NCBI GenBank assembly: GCA_905221605.1
Contig: CAJNDS010002214.1
Location: forward strand, 252,512 to 316,511
Direction: 5' to 3'
From: Symbiodinium natans
Taxonomy: Eukaryota > Sar > Dinophyceae > Suessiales > Symbiodiniaceae
Length of the DNA: 64,000 bases
Part shown: piece after piece, positions 32,771 to 45,657 of the stretch
Layout of the letters: the number at the start of each line of letters is the position of its first letter
How positions within the stretch are numbered: the first letter of the stretch is position 1
Translations under genes and position numbers: made by a program
Notes under the pieces: model-generated
Seen by the model: the letters and a program-made list of their open reading frames with translations, nothing else
What the model was told of the DNA's origin: nothing
The model's database searches: none

Positions 32771-34408
32771 ATGTGTGAAGGACTGTCGTTGGTCCATTTT
32801 TCAAGAGCCTTCGATCCAGATACCCAAGGTGCCTGGGGTCAATGTCCGAAGGAGCCACCGATGCCCGCTGATTTCAGTTTTTCTCGCCAGATGTTTACCT
32901 TTTGGGCGACCGAGACCGTCGCAGATGGCGAAGAGTACTTTTGTGACTCGACTGTAGGGGCATTTGGGGGTAGGTGGAGTATGGAAACAGCATGCACGAT
33001 GTTCGGCGTCTAGTTTAGTGTGTAGAGGGCACGTAACAGTCTATTGTGCTTCGGCTCAGGCAAGATCGAACAGAGGCCGTTCGGCTCGGCACTGTTTATT
33101 CGAGAGCTCGGCTATGTGGGCAGTGCAAAAAGGCAGTGGCCTTGCATGCCATGGAATCACTGCGACTTTCAGATTCTCAACTGTCAAGGCACGGCTGCGG
33201 TCATAAGAAACGCTGGTTCAGAGGGTTCGGGGGGAGTAGGTTCGGAGATGGGTTTTTTACAACCACCGGGCAAACCGCAAGGCTCGTGTGAAGCGCCGGG
33301 TCTGCATTCTTGGAGTACCCATTTGCGTGAGTTCAGCCTTCAGGCCTCGGACGGTTTCCGGTTCCCGCGCGTGGTTGCCTGTGGTGCCCAAAGTTTGGAA
33401 TCAGGGTTTCAAATCAGCACGGCCTCTGGTGGCTGCCAGTGTTGCATGGGGATGAGTGGTTAAGTTTCGGATCAAACCACGAATGAGTGTCCTGCACGTA
33501 TCGATGCTCTCCTACTTGTAATTCTCCAAGGGTGCCTGCTGACTGAGCACGGGTCGCGACACATTGACACTGTTTGATTCAAAGCGCTGGGGAGCAATCC
33601 GGCAGCAGGCGCATCACTCTGTACAAGATGCGCATTCAAGGGTTACACACAGCAAGAATTTAAGGATGGGAATGCAAAAGGTCAGAAGTGGGTCCGAGTG
33701 TGTCATATCCAGGTCAAGTAGTCAAGCACGTCCTCTGGGCGACGCCACAGAGCTGGGCGGTGGACTACTCATGATTACTGTGTGTTATTTTGTTGCGGGA
33801 AGCTTTTTGCTTGACATGCCGTTAGCCGCATGCTGACCTCTCCGGCAGGTGAAGTGGTCTACAAAGGCACCGCGGAAACGATGGACAGCTTCCAGGATCC
33901 TGGCCGACAAGTTCTTGCATACAGGTTTACGCACGCAGACGGCAGCTACATTGGGCGAACCAGTGAGCTGCCTAACTTGATGATACACCTGGGTGGAATT
34001 GCGGAGAAGCGGGATCAAGTCATGATGGTCCGGGACACTGGTGACAATCTCGTCCTGGAAGTAGAGAAAGATCCCAGCCAGAATTTCTGGGTTACCAGCT
34101 GGAAAGGCAGCATTCATTCGCGAGGAGTGACTGGGTTTGCCGATGTCAACTCCGTTCCAATGGCCGATCCCTTGTTCGTGAGCTTTTTGGTGAGCATGCA
34201 GTTTCGTAGCAAAGGGCTCTTTAGTCCATTCACGACGGGCATCTTGCTTCTGCTGCTTGCTGCGGTTGTCTGCTACGGAGTGCGGCGGTGGCGACGGTAT
34301 GTAGCTGAGCGCAGTGAAGCTGCTGAAGAGATCGACTTGGCCGATCTCTTGCCGGACAGCTCACCTCTGATAGAGCAGGGCTGCTGCGCAGGAAGTCGGG
34401 CACGCTAG
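32771..34408 (+). CDS. C-terminally anchored membrane protein, three exons seen
   Basis: The exons are about 32878-32969 (possibly starting earlier in the open frame from 32771), 33060-33188 and 33849-34408 (stop). The introns are GT-AG (32970-33059) and GC-AG (33189-33848). Both join in phase 1, giving a continuous frame of 260 codons including the stop. The soluble part carries FTFWATETVADGEEYF, HCDFQILNCQ, then GEVVYKGTAE and LAYRFTHADGSYIGRTSE, a beta-rich pattern loosely like scramblase/tubby-type folds; this is an impression, not an assignment. One hydrophobic segment (GILLLLLAAVVCYGV) is followed by an RRWRR stop-transfer cluster and an acidic tail of about 35 residues. The topology suggests an anchored protein with a short cytosolic tail. 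The N-terminus is not identified. Confidence 0.65.
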
Positions 34409-35017
34409 ATCCTGAACTCTTTTGGCGAAAGCCCAAAGAAGTCAGGCTCAGAGGCTCAGGTTTTATCTCAGCCCAGCTTGGGGGAGCGTCGTCAAAGTGC
34501 ACGACATCCCAGCCGACGCATGGGCCAAGAGCAGCGCAGCTCAGCAGTGAGTGGCTGAGGTCAACGGAATTTCACATGGAGCTCGTACATGCATAGGGCA
34601 TTAGGTCTCACCAACTTGTCAAAACTAGTCAACCTTCAGCATGGCAACGCCAAAAAAAAGCGCTTGAACCTTCGCATACCGTAGCCATGTAGCAATGTCC
34701 TGCTGTGATTGGCTGTTTGCCAGACATGCTCATTGCCTGCAGCCCATAAAGCAATCTAGAAAGAAGCAAATGTGAAGTCAAGTGAAGGTTGTCCTGAGCT
34801 CACTGAGCCTCCGTCTTGACGCCTCCCCAACGTTCTCCTGCAGCCCACTGCCTTTCATCTCTTGCCTTTCTTGGCTTCTTGCGTTTCTTGCCTTTCTTGC
34901 TTTCTGCCTGGCCTTGGAGGCTAGTTCAGACTTCAGGCTTGAAGTGGAGCATGTGTTTCCAGTTTGTGGTACCTAAGGCCCTAAGGTTCTGTTGACATCC
35001 ATCATTTGTCCTGGCAG

Positions 35018-36536
35018 GAGCGTGACAGGGCGCGGGCCGAGAACCATCGCCTTCGCGAGCGCTTGAAGCAGTGCCTTTGGCACATCTTTTGATTCTTCCG
35101 ATTCCCTGTCAGCTGGAGTCTGCTATTCGATTGTGCTCTGAGAAGTGAGCGCCACGTGCTTGTCAAGTAATTGTGAATGCTCATTGTGACACCAGATCCA
35201 ATGTTTCAGGATGCTCGGGCAATCTTGGAACCACTCCTTTTTGGCTAGTAGCTAGCAACTCTCTTTTAGACAGCCCCCTGTATTTTGGAAGTCAAGAATG
35301 TGCAGGTTGAACATGATTCAGAAGAATCTGCTGAAGCAGGCCTCAGACTGATGCCTTCACGATTCAGGGAGGGGTATGGGTGTTGATGAGGTTCCAAACA
35401 CATTGAATTTCCGTCAGACCTTCTGACTCAAGCTGAAGCACTGTCGAATGCAAGGAGCACCTCACCACCACGAGTAACATTTTTGCAACATGCGTTGTCG
35501 CGTGCCCCGACTAGCCTAGCCTGGTTAGCTGTCGAGCCTACGCTTGGCAGCATCACTAGCGCAGACTCAGGCAGCACACAAAAGCAGCACCATGGTCATC
35601 TAAAAGTCAAAGTAGGGAAGGAAAGCAGACATACGTAGCCCAAACTCGGCACCAAAGCTCAACAAGATTGATCCACAGAGCACCCCGTGGGTGTTTTTGT
35701 GGTTGGGTAGAATATTTGTTTCGCCAGGCCTTACGAAGTTGGTTGGAGGCTTATGGTTCAAAAGGTCCAAAAATTTAAGATGTATTGGGGTTTCGGATTC
35801 CTCAAGTTGTATTTGTGTGCTTCTAGGGCTTGGGGTTCAAAGTTGGGGTGCAGGCTGTTTCAAGCCTGAGATTCTTGAGGTTTCAAGGCCAACCAGGTGC
35901 AGAGGTGAGCGAAGTTCAGTGATGTTCCGGGCGATGATTTGCTTTGTTCTTGTTTTGGGTGTTCCAGGTTTCAGGTTGCACTTTTGGGGCCCTGGCTGTT
36001 GCATTGTTGCATTGTGCCTTCGAAGGTCTCTATGCTTCTCAGTGAGCGAGAGGAGCTCAAGCGAGTTGTTGCCGGAGCCTTTGAAAAAGGTGTGATTCCA
36101 AATTTCCTCTACCTCCGTCCCTCCACTCTCTCACACTTTGTGCTTTCGCATACTTTGTGCTTTCGCATACTCCACAGACTCAGCCGCGCGCCTTAAGCAG
36201 CGAACCAGGGCTGAGGTGATGACGAAGGTGCTGAGCGCCTCAGCACAACAGGAAAAGCACAAGCAAGCAGCACATGACACAATGAATCGCGCTGGTCAGT
36301 TTAGCGTCTACTCTCACATCCTAATTATGACAGATTGCTGAGAACGTGGAACCGCGTGCAGGTGTTCTCGGGACTGCTTTCATCGTAGTTTGAACGATGG
36401 ATTTCTTCCTACTTGTAGTTGCCTTTTCGCTACTCCAGGAACGGAGACCTTTGAGTTCACGCAGAGGTGGGCTGGAAGAAATAGACCGCCAAATTCGCAA
36501 AGTACCGAGACAGTCGGAGAGACAGGGCCCACCTGA
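35018..36536 (+). CDS. Coiled-coil protein, last four exons
   Basis: The proposed exons are 35018-35067, 36043-36089, 36184-36294 and 36439-36536 (stop TGA). The first intron is GC-AG and the others GT-AG. Splice phases 2, 1 and 1 agree at every junction, giving 101 codons plus a stop. The product begins within a charged helix (ERDRARAENHRLRERL, EREELKRVVAGAFEK, RTRAEVMTKVLSASAQQEK) and ends in a polar tail (TETFEFTQRWAGRNRPPN). No family is recognised; a scaffold or cytoskeletal role is possible but unproven. Upstream exons must exist, since the first starts after a cag acceptor. It lies about 600 bp downstream of the membrane-protein gene on the same strand. Confidence 0.58.
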
Positions 36537-39500
36537 ATATGCCCTGTGCCATTGGGTGCCGAGTGGAGAGAGCAGCTTCCAGCAGTGCAATGCTCTAGGT
36601 CTCTTGTGCTGACTAAGTCACTAGGTCACCAGGATTGCTTCCCTGCATTCCGGATATTCTGGGATCGCCAGGGCGGCCCGTGTCATCCACGTCCAGCTGC
36701 TGCAGCCTCAGGGGCCTTGGGGGATATTTCGATGGGTTTCGGTTCTGACAGTTCTGACGCTGCATGCAGACGCAGGTGCATCTCTGCAGCCGAGGTGTCA
36801 GTCTGCAGGGGATGGGAGACTTGGCATCAGCACGGGCCTTCAGCTGGAAGAGTATAAATGCAGCATCATCTACATCAACAGGGATCCTGATGTGCTGCTG
36901 CACGTGATTTTCGGATAAGGTTCTGCGAAATGGCATGACGAAATCGGGCGAGCTCTCCCTCAGCGACTCCCATTTGGCGCAGGCAAATTAACAAATGCAA
37001 GCCCCTAAGAAGCTAAGAAGTAGCCCCTGAGCCCCAAAGAACCCCTAAGGTCCCTTGTAAGGGTCCCTGCTTTCGTCCCTGAGTCTGATGGTGTTTGGGC
37101 CGCTGTCGGCTCAGGAGTCCGGGGATGATGTGATCCAGGAGGCGGGCTGCGTGGGACAGAAAACAACTCTTGCTCAGGTTCAGGCTGAGGTTGTCAGGGG
37201 AATCATCACGAAAGCTGGTTTTGTTTGTAGTATCTTTCAAAGTTTAATGTAGTTTGAGCCTTACGGTCCGAGATGTCAGGGAATGATGCGTGGCGGGGGG
37301 GGGTGGGGGGGTGGGGCAACGGACCACTCGAGAGATGGATCAGAGCAAGTCGCTACTTTGGTCTGTTTCGATCGGGCAAGGCACCCGAGACGGCCCGAAG
37401 CCGGCCGCTCGAGGACGATTTCACGCAGATTCGGCATCAGTTTATGGCTTATCCTGACAACATCTCGCAGCTGTGATTGTGACTTTGCGTCAGGAGAGCC
37501 CCGAACGATCTGTGTCGAGGGACTCAGGCCGGTCTTTCCGCGACGTTTCACGAGGTGAAAGGTTTGCTCACTTGCAGAAGACCCGCATGCTCTCCACAGC
37601 TCTCCACAGGTGTGCGCTGGCAGGGCAGCAACCAAGAGTTGCTTCCGACTCAGATTTGTGTGTGGGGGGGGAGGGGGGGGAGGGTTGTGGAGCATGTATG
37701 ACACATGCATGGACACTTTTGCTTGAAGAGCGCCCTGTTTTGAGACCCGGCGAGGCGTAGCCCAAAGAAAGCGAAAGTCACCAACGTTAGCAGCACGACT
37801 TTACGGCCGCATACATGCCGTTTTTCGCATTGAAGGGGGTGGGAAGTCGGTGTACATCTGCAACGATAGTAGCCTTCCGTGGTGGATGTGTTCTATTTGG
37901 CCCGCAGTAGCAAATCATGCGCTGGGGGCGAGGCTTCGGCAGATTCGCCTTGCGGGCTACCCAGCCGCGAGGGCGGCCTTTGCCGCCACCCGCAAGGCAT
38001 CACTCTGATTCAAAGCATGGCGTGCAGCTAGTAGAAACAAAGGTGATTTCTGAAACTTCAGGCCAATGGCTCTCGGGCGGGTCGTACTTCTGAGGCAACA
38101 TGTCTGTACTTGGGACTGATCGAGACGAATCGAGACTCGCAGCTAGAGAGGGCTGTTTGCAACCGTTTTGCAAGACTGCCAGGCGAACAGAAGCAGTCCT
38201 GCTTCACCCTCCCGCGCTAAAGCGGAGGATGGGGACTCAGCAGTAGAAGAGGGCCAGTAGAGAGTGAGCAGGAAAACGGTGCACCTGCAACTTAACTCGC
38301 AAGGTTATGATGTTCGTTGTGGTTAGGCATTAGGCTTGATGGTGGTTTGACAGAAGGCTTACTGACGTTCCAGCTTCCAGCCGGCGCTATTGAGATCAGG
38401 GAGTCAGGTAAGGTCGAAGAACACACGGCTTGGTTTTGTAGTTGATGCATGGAGACAAGCATTCTTTGTTGCTGAATTTGTGAAGGAGGATGAGTTTATG
38501 ATGTCCTATGCCTGGCACTTACTGACATCCTTTTCTTGATTTTAACTTGCACACAGCCGCCCTGTTCTAGCCAGGCCCGACACATCAAAGTCTGTACCCC
38601 AGATGGTTGCTCCCGTTTGTGGTACGCATGCGGGTTCATCTGTATGCACTGTATTCGCAAAAACGAATAACAGACCCTTGCAAAGGCGTACAATCTACGG
38701 CAGAATGATTCTGATGGTGTGAATGGTGTTGGAGCTGTTTGAAAAGCAGTCCTGCCTTCCCGACCAGAGGCCCTGAGCCACGTTTGTATTTGTGCTTTTT
38801 GAAAAAGGCTGCGTGGGTTGCTTCGAACACTTCGAATGCCCACGGTATTTGGGCGTTCCTAACTCATCGCAACGCGCATCTCAGCCACTGCGGTCGCGGT
38901 TAGCGCAGCTGGCTTCCGTATCGGGCGTGTCGGCACGATGAAAAGAAGTCCTTGTCTTCTGCACCTGTCTCAGAAGTTGCCGTGCTTGACTTCCGCTGAC
39001 ATGCCGCGCCCAATACGAAGTGTCACCCCTCTTGATTTTCGGTTCAGTGATCATGCTGAGACTCCAGACAGCAAGTATGTGGATCATGCTTTTAAGGCCT
39101 TGTTTCTGGCTGCTCAAGCAAGCCTGCGGGGGAGGGAGAGCCATGGATTCCATGATGTTTCAGGGACAGTGGCTGCAGTACAAGCAGCAACAGGTGGCAA
39201 TGTAACGGCTTCTGATGATCTGGCAAGAGGAGCAAGAAGGAACAGACAGCCAGTCGAACTGTGCATTGTGCGCATGTCTTAGAGGGTCCTAGAATTGCCC
39301 TTGCCTCGAGCCAGTTCCGAAAGCTCGTGTTGTTCAAAGCGTGTGGACACAACAGTAATCATCAGCAATCTATAGTATGACTTCCTGGGATGGCAGAGGG
39401 GCTGGAGAATGTTCGCTGATTGGGGTCTCGGTTTCAGGTTATTGGCCTGATACAGCCAATGTGCGCTTGCAGCCCATGCCCGGAGTCAGTGGGCTGGCCG

Positions 39501-42060
39501 GGCAAAAATGCCTCCCTCCTCTAAGCCGCGAGAAAAATCGGTGCAAGTTGGTGAGAACCCATTCCCGGCAGTAGTCGTCACTCTTCGAAGGCAGGGTCAT
39601 GAGCGTGTTTGTCCTGCTTTGGAGATGCAAAAGTGCTCGCTTTCAGCCGCTCAGCGCAAGTAGATGCAGCTCCAGGGCAAGGCATGATGCACGACCATTC
39701 AGGAGGCCTCCGCATTAAAGAGCTTGCTAGCCGAACAGTGGTACGCATGTCATGTCTTCATGCTTTTTGATTTCAACAAGTGATGTGGTGTTCCAAAGCT
39801 CCAAATCGCAAGCAAACCCACATTGGGCATCCTCCGAAAAGAGAGCGGTTGGTCTTCGCTAGGTATGCCTTGATGCCAGATGGCATACTACAGACCACCA
39901 GACCACCATGTAGCCAATCTGAAACACAAGTCCACCCACACACCGGGCCTGTATCCTGCGCCATGAAGGGTGCGTCTAAAGGACGAATCTGACATGCAAC
40001 TTTTTCGTGTTCACGGGCGACTTGGACCTTGTAGTTGCCTGCTTGAGGACGTGGCCCACAGCCCCCGCAGAGAAGGCTTGTCAGTGCCCTCCCATACCCC
40101 AAAGTCTTAAAGGGCTTTCTGGGCGCCTGTCTTTCTTCCAAATGTCGAGATGTCTGTCGGATGGAAAGTACTGTAAAAGTACCAACAAGGTACCACAAGC
40201 ACCAGGTACGAAGCGCGTGCTTGGCCAAGTCCTGGACTGGTGGCTCGGCTCGCATCCTTGGGCAGGATCATGCTGCAGTCCTCCCCCCTCGTCTCACCTC
40301 TTTGGTTGCAGAGTTTCGCCGTGTCTCCATGACCTTTTTGTTGTGGGCGATCTTGCAAATGTCTCTGTCGATTGCTCGCGGCTTTGTGTGTGCAGGGTTT
40401 CTCCCGCCTTAGCAGGGGTTCTTGATTTTGAGGGCAGCGCTTTGACGCATCTGACACATTGTCGAGCCGACTAGGACTCTCTAGGACTGGCAACAATGAC
40501 GGCGAATCCTACTCTGTGTGTAGCGCGTACTTCTGCAAACGGGCATTGCTGACAGACTTTGACTGCCGAGTCGCATGAAGCACAAAATGGCTGTATGTGC
40601 CAATTGCATCATGCGAAGCGAAAGTGCGCATCACACACCGCAGGACACCATCACAACAGCAAAGTGTCCCGTGCATCTCAGCAGACCTGAACAGCACAAG
40701 TATGTCCCATACCAAACTTTCATGCCAGCTTATGCTGGAATTGGCCATTGATTTGCTTGCTTGCTTGTTTTTCTTACGGTGTTTGTATTTGTGTCCATGT
40801 TTTCGTCTCTTGTCCGTGTTGCAGATGTTTGAGGTAAGGCTGAAGCATGCGCGTTCTGTTCTTGTGCCAATCGCGCACACGGCACATGTCTTTGACTGTT
40901 GCCCTGTGCAGAGCTGGCAGGCAAGGCAACTTCGGCTGGATCCAGGCGCGATACCCGGTAGGCTGCCCCATGCTGGTAGCTGCCGTATGATGTTTCATCC
41001 GAGAGCAGCATGTGTGTTTGTCATGTTTAGACTCGACCTGTATCCTCCTTAGGCGGTCACGAAGAGGGCTTCGGTTACCCACCTACCTGAAGCGTTAGCC
41101 TCCATCTAGGGGTGTGGGTGGGCGGGGGGGGTGCCTCGAGAGGGCCTCTGGGGCACCCGCACCCGCCCTTGTCTTCACTTGGGTTTAAGAATGCTTCTGT
41201 TTTGATGTGCGCCCTGAACCCCTGGCCTCAATTGAGGGCCAGATTCATTTGCACCAACGAGTTAAGTTGCAGCTTCTCCCCTGCCCCCCCCGTGACGGCG
41301 TACGTGTTGCCTGGCGACAGATTTAATTTTCTGAGATGCTTCGGATGTTGGATCATCAGTGGGCGTACTTTGTGTGTCAAGCCTATATATGTGTCACTCT
41401 GCTTCGTTTCCCTTTATACTAGGCTATATACAGCTTTGGTTCAGGTCATAAATAGAATGCAGTTGTATGCGCTCCTTTGCTATATGACATGCTGTCGTGA
41501 ATTCTGGGTGTTGTTTGCACAGTTCTGTCATACAGTTCCCTCATGTATATTGTGCCCGCAATTGCAAGGTGTTATAGTGTACTTGTCAGTAACACAAAGG
41601 TAACATATGCAACATACATGAGTGATTTATGTACGGTTCTTAATGGCCTTAACATGTAAACAGAAGCGAGATATGTTTACACTACTCTTAAACTATGGCT
41701 GCTTAAGCTGCTTACACAGAATATTGTCAAACTGCGCAGATTAACAATACGTTTACACAAATTATTGCGTGCTTCTACTATAACTAGACTGAATATACCA
41801 CAAAGGCTGAGTCAAACAGTTACACATGGTTAACAGGACATGGAAGTCTGAAAGCAAAGACACAGGAAGAAGAGACCGGCCATGACAAGGCGCTAGCCAA
41901 ACAAGCTTTACGTGAATATGAGTTCTAATTGATAAGTATGTCAATCGTTACTGTTATTTCCTTCCCCACACGTTCTCATATACCTGTATGATAACACTGG
42001 ATGCTGTCTGCTGTACGCATTTCCTGTTCTCCCCTCCCCTCATACTCTTTCTCACTTCTT
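36537..42060. other. Long stretch with few supportable features
   Basis: Nothing firmly recognisable lies here. Hints include a possible micro-exon reading GQWLQYKQQQ between a cag acceptor and a GT donor (about 39,174-39,203), G-rich tracts at 37,290-37,315 and 37,660-37,685, and a tRNA-like A-box word at about 38,899 without a B box. Open frames of 70-160 codons on both strands lack known domains. Confidence 0.4.
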
Positions 42061-42339
42061 TCTCACTTCACAGGTTGATGTTTCGTGAGATGGGTCTTTC
42101 CGACTGTTTGTTGTGGGGCCTTCTGCCACGAGGCAGTTTAGGCGTTTCAGGTGTCAAGCAGGCGGATGGTGCACGTCGGGGAGTTCCATCCAACGAAGCT
42201 GTCCAGATACGTGGGAAGTGTCAAGGGACACTTCGACACCTCTGCAATATGAGTTCTGAAGATGCCCAGGTTCGTGTAAAACATTACCTCGTCAGCTTCG
42301 GCATGCTTCGACTCGATATGTGCGTTGTTTTTTGTTTTT

Positions 42340-42452
42340 TACTTTTTCTGTTTGTTTGTTTATGTGTTTGTTTGTTTGTTTGTTTATTTGTTTGGTTGTT
42401 TGTTTGTTTGTTTGTTTGTTTCTGTGTGGTGTGTGTGTGTGTGTGTGTGCGT

Positions 42453-42535
<83 letters not shown>

Positions 42536-42551
42536 GGTGTGTGGTGTGGTG

Positions 42552-42607
<56 letters not shown>

Positions 42608-42624
42608 GGCGTGCGTGCGTGCGG

Positions 42625-42712
<88 letters not shown>

Positions 42713-42800
42713 GTTTGTTTGTTTGTTTGTTTGTTTGTTTGTTTGTTTGTTTGTTTGTTTGTTTGTTTGTTTGTTTGTTTGTGTGTGTGTGTGTGTGCAT
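42340..42800. repeat. Compound microsatellite (GTTT)n-(GT)n-(GTGC)n-(GTTT)n
   Basis: Four successive blocks share GT steps: gttt (42,340-42,420), gt (42,425-42,550), gtgc (42,551-42,712) and gttt again (42,713-42,782), ending in a short gt run. The symmetrical order suggests expansion of intermediates from one another. Apparent Val/Cys/Arg or Thr/His/Lys proteins are artefacts. Confidence 0.95.
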
Positions 42801-43030
42801 GTACAGACTTGTATAGATGGTCACTGCTTGGTCTGCGGGCTCCAGGCCGTGCAGCCCATTGAGCATCCGGAAGCTCGCAGGCGGAGCCTCTTCTTGTGGC
42901 TGTCGGACTAGGGGTGGTGCTGGTGATGATGTTGCTCGGTTTAGTGTGCTGCCATGCGGAAGCCCTGTGAGGAATCAAGGGCGCATCTACATGGCCGGCG
43001 AGGCCTGATGAGCCGGGTGCTAGTCGGGGC

Positions 43031-43085
43031 TTTAGGGTTTAGGGTTTAGGGTTTAGGACTTCGGGTTCAGGGTTTAGGGTTTAGT
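43031..43085. repeat. Interstitial telomere-like array (TTTAGGG)n
   Basis: About seven heptamers with variants (acttcggg, ttcaggg). The flanking sequence is ordinary. Confidence 0.92.
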
Positions 43086-43423
43086 ATACGATCCGGTTGT
43101 TGGAGCAGAGCACTGGCAGTCATAGCAGCGAGACGAAGCTGACGTGAGGATGTGCAGGAGGACCTGCCTGGGATCGGCGCGGATGTGACTTTCTTCTTGC
43201 GCCTCGGTCTTCTGCGTTCATCTCACTTGCCGTACAGTCGGGGGTAATCGCTTGCCATACACATGTTGGAGCGAGAATGGGAACAAGCTGTGAGCTGCTG
43301 CTGCCAGGTATCAGGATGCCAATGGCTTGGGGGCTATGAACGCGAGGGGCTTTGTTGCTGTCCCAAGTGTACGTGAACTCTCGTCCCCGAATCGGAGCAA
43401 GGTGCGGCCAGCACCGGATTCTG

Positions 43424-43491
43424 CTACAAGATTTGCGACGCCTGCGCCTGCCCAGCAGAGGGTCCCTTTCAGCCATGTCTTTGTCAGTCAA
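43424..43491 (-). CDS. Putative exon, basic protein N-terminus
   Basis: On the minus strand an ATG opens MTDKDMAERDPLLG followed by five arginines and KS, ending at a GT donor-like gtagca. This composition is hydrophilic and coherent. No continuation was found in phase and no family is recognised. Confidence 0.28.
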
Positions 43492-43654
43492 CAGCAGGTG
43501 TTGTGAAAGTCGTTGGAGTTGAAATGGGTGTTCCTGTTTGTCTTTGTACCGGCTTTTGCATCATGTTCCCACAAGGGGTTATTTCCTTTATGTGCAGGGT
43601 CACAGAGACGGCTAGGGTTTGCCGATTCATGTGCATGCAGCCCACACTGTCCAG

Positions 43655-43740
43655 TTGACAGGGTGGCTACGGCTACGGACAAGCACCTGGTGGGACAGGC
43701 TCGTGCCATCAGTGAAAACACAACTCGGCTGAAATGCTAG
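43655..43740 (+). CDS. Putative exon, helical
   Basis: After a cag acceptor the frame reads DRVATATDKHLVGQARAISE and then NTTRLKC before a stop, or a GC donor just before it. Amphipathic helix composition. No partner exon with matching phase is established. Confidence 0.3.
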
Positions 43741-44839
43741 CCTGGGCCAATCTTCAAGCTTGCTGTACATTGCGGGTCTGCAGTCGTGAAGCCAAAGTCT
43801 CGAATGAAAACTATATAGTTTCTTAGAGCTTTGTGGGTAGTTCTCATTTACATATCTCTTGGTGGGTCTTATTGAATCTTCTCTGGTTGATTTTCTTTGG
43901 CTATTGGGGTGCGGGGGTGGGGGCGGAGCGGGGACCCCTCCCCCCCCCCGACTTAATCAATCCCACGGTCAGCCCTCCCCCCCAAGCTGCCCGGGCTGGC
44001 TGGGCCCGGTGCCTAGCCCATGTGCTGGGGCCCTCGTGACTCATCTGAATCTTGTGTTGGTATCCTGCTTTGATGTTGGTACATTTGTGCATATCTGAAA
44101 TGGGCAGCTTGGTCCGATGTAGCTTTGGCTTGAGTGGCGGGCCTCTTCGCCGATGGCTCAGCTGTTGCCTTCGCCCTGAGACAGCCACCAGCAATTTGTA
44201 GCTGTACTCCCAAGTCTGATTTCGGAGACATCGCTCAGATGCTCTCTCCTTCTTTGTGTCTTGTTCCTTCCACGCACAAAAATGTTTTTGGTTTCTCGTT
44301 TGCATTGATTGCTGGCTTCAAAGTTTTTGCATGACCAAGCATCGAACTGAGCTCTTGTGCTGGGCTTGCGCTGAGAATAAGCAGACATGGGTTCCATGAG
44401 AGTCTGAGGGAGGTGCTGAAAGATTCGTCAGCATGCATGCAGACACAAATACTTCAGAAGGACAATCCCAGTGGCATTCACCGGGAAGCCAGCCCAAGGC
44501 GCGCGGAATGCTTTGAGAGATGCCATAGCTTCCATAGCGCAATAGTCGCGCAATGCAATGGGGGGTGCAAGGCAACGGCTCCTCGGACGCCCAGGGGCTA
44601 TGGTGGCGGCTATGCGCCGCACGCTCAGGGGGTGCTAAAGGGAGCCTGCAGCGTGGGGAGGATGCCGTGCGTGGTGCTACTTTGGTGTGCCATTCTCCGG
44701 TGCAAGGCCAGTCACCCGCGGAACAGTGGAGCCCCATGACAAAGTGCTCTGCTCTCAGACACATGCATCATCTTTTAACTTGCTCGTGCCTAGCTCGTGT
44801 TTAGACGCAGAGCGAAGGAATGCTGTCTCGACATTGCAG
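43741..44839. other. Stretch with no gene recognised
   Basis: A G/C-run hairpin-prone segment occurs at 43,905-43,990 (G tract, then C tracts). Frames on both strands are open for up to about 150 codons near 44,318-44,764 without recognisable domains. Confidence 0.4.
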
Positions 44840-44978
44840 GTTGGAGCGCGTCCACGCTGCCTTACAAAAGGCTGTCAACAAGGACAGGTCTCTTTGTTTG
44901 GACGGGATTCTTGAGTCCTTGGCACGGTCAGATGCTGAATCTCAACATGCCCCAGAGTCTCAAGTTGACCCAGCCCAG
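44840..44978 (+). CDS. Putative exon, 46 codons
   Basis: It is bounded by an attgcag acceptor and a CAG/GTTCTG donor. The frame (one base, then 46 codons) reads LERVHAALQKAVNKDRSLCL, then DGILESLARSDAESQ and a Pro/Gln-containing tail. The helix-forming, evenly charged composition is typical of genuine exons here. It could continue in phase 0 into the open frame at about 45,673. The function is unknown. Confidence 0.45.
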
Positions 44979-45286
44979 GTTCTGTTTTTTTGAGTTCTAA
45001 GTTTCCAGATCTTCCACGCCCATCTTTTCAGACTTCCAGATGGGGCCTGAGGGCGTGCAGAACTGGAAAGCGAAAATGTGCAAAGCCGAGTTCTCCAGGT
45101 TTCTCAGCCATCAACTTTCCAGTTTCCATCATAGCCCTGTCGATTCTGTAAGACTGAGACTTACTGAATTGGGAGGCCTAGAACGCCTGTAGCCTACACA
45201 GCCGAGATTTGGAAACGAAAAGCGTGTGTATTCGAGCTAAGTTCCGAAGGAATATGCTGATCTAGTCCAATGAGGTGACTGGGAGG

Positions 45287-45311
45287 TGGGGGGGGGGGGG
45301 GGGGGGGGGGG
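45287..45311. repeat. Poly-G run of about 25 bases
   Basis: This is an uninterrupted homopolymer within single-copy DNA, probably difficult to sequence; its length may be inexact. It is capable of quadruplex formation. Confidence 0.9.
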
Positions 45312-45657
45312 CGGTCTGGTGTTTGTGGCCCGAAGCGACCAGCATGGAGGGAATGGTCGGGGTGAAAAAACTAAGTGGATGCCTTGATTAAACTCCTCGA
45401 AACCTAACATTGAAGCAGAGCGGCAGCCCTAGAAACGTCTGGTTTTTGAGTTTTTCGAAATGCATGTTTTCAATCGATCTTGAACCCTCACTTTCGCTTT
45501 AAAGATGGCACTTAAGTTACTTAAGCTGGAAACTCGGCCTTTGTTTCTTATCTGGACAAGTTGAATATGCAGTTCATAAACAACCCAAAGGTATGCAGCA
45601 CGTGACCAAAACTTCGACATTAACCCTGTATAAATCGAGAGTATTCGCTTGCTTTGA

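Noticed and set aside
34672-34692. Dinoflagellate spliced-leader gene suggested by ccgtagccat
   Set aside because: Only the first ten bases fit; the following ttttggctcaag part is absent and no tandem SL array exists.
38885-38940. tRNA gene suggested by the A-box-like word tagcgcagctgg
   Set aside because: No B box at the right distance and no cloverleaf could be drawn; at most a remnant of a tRNA-derived repeat.
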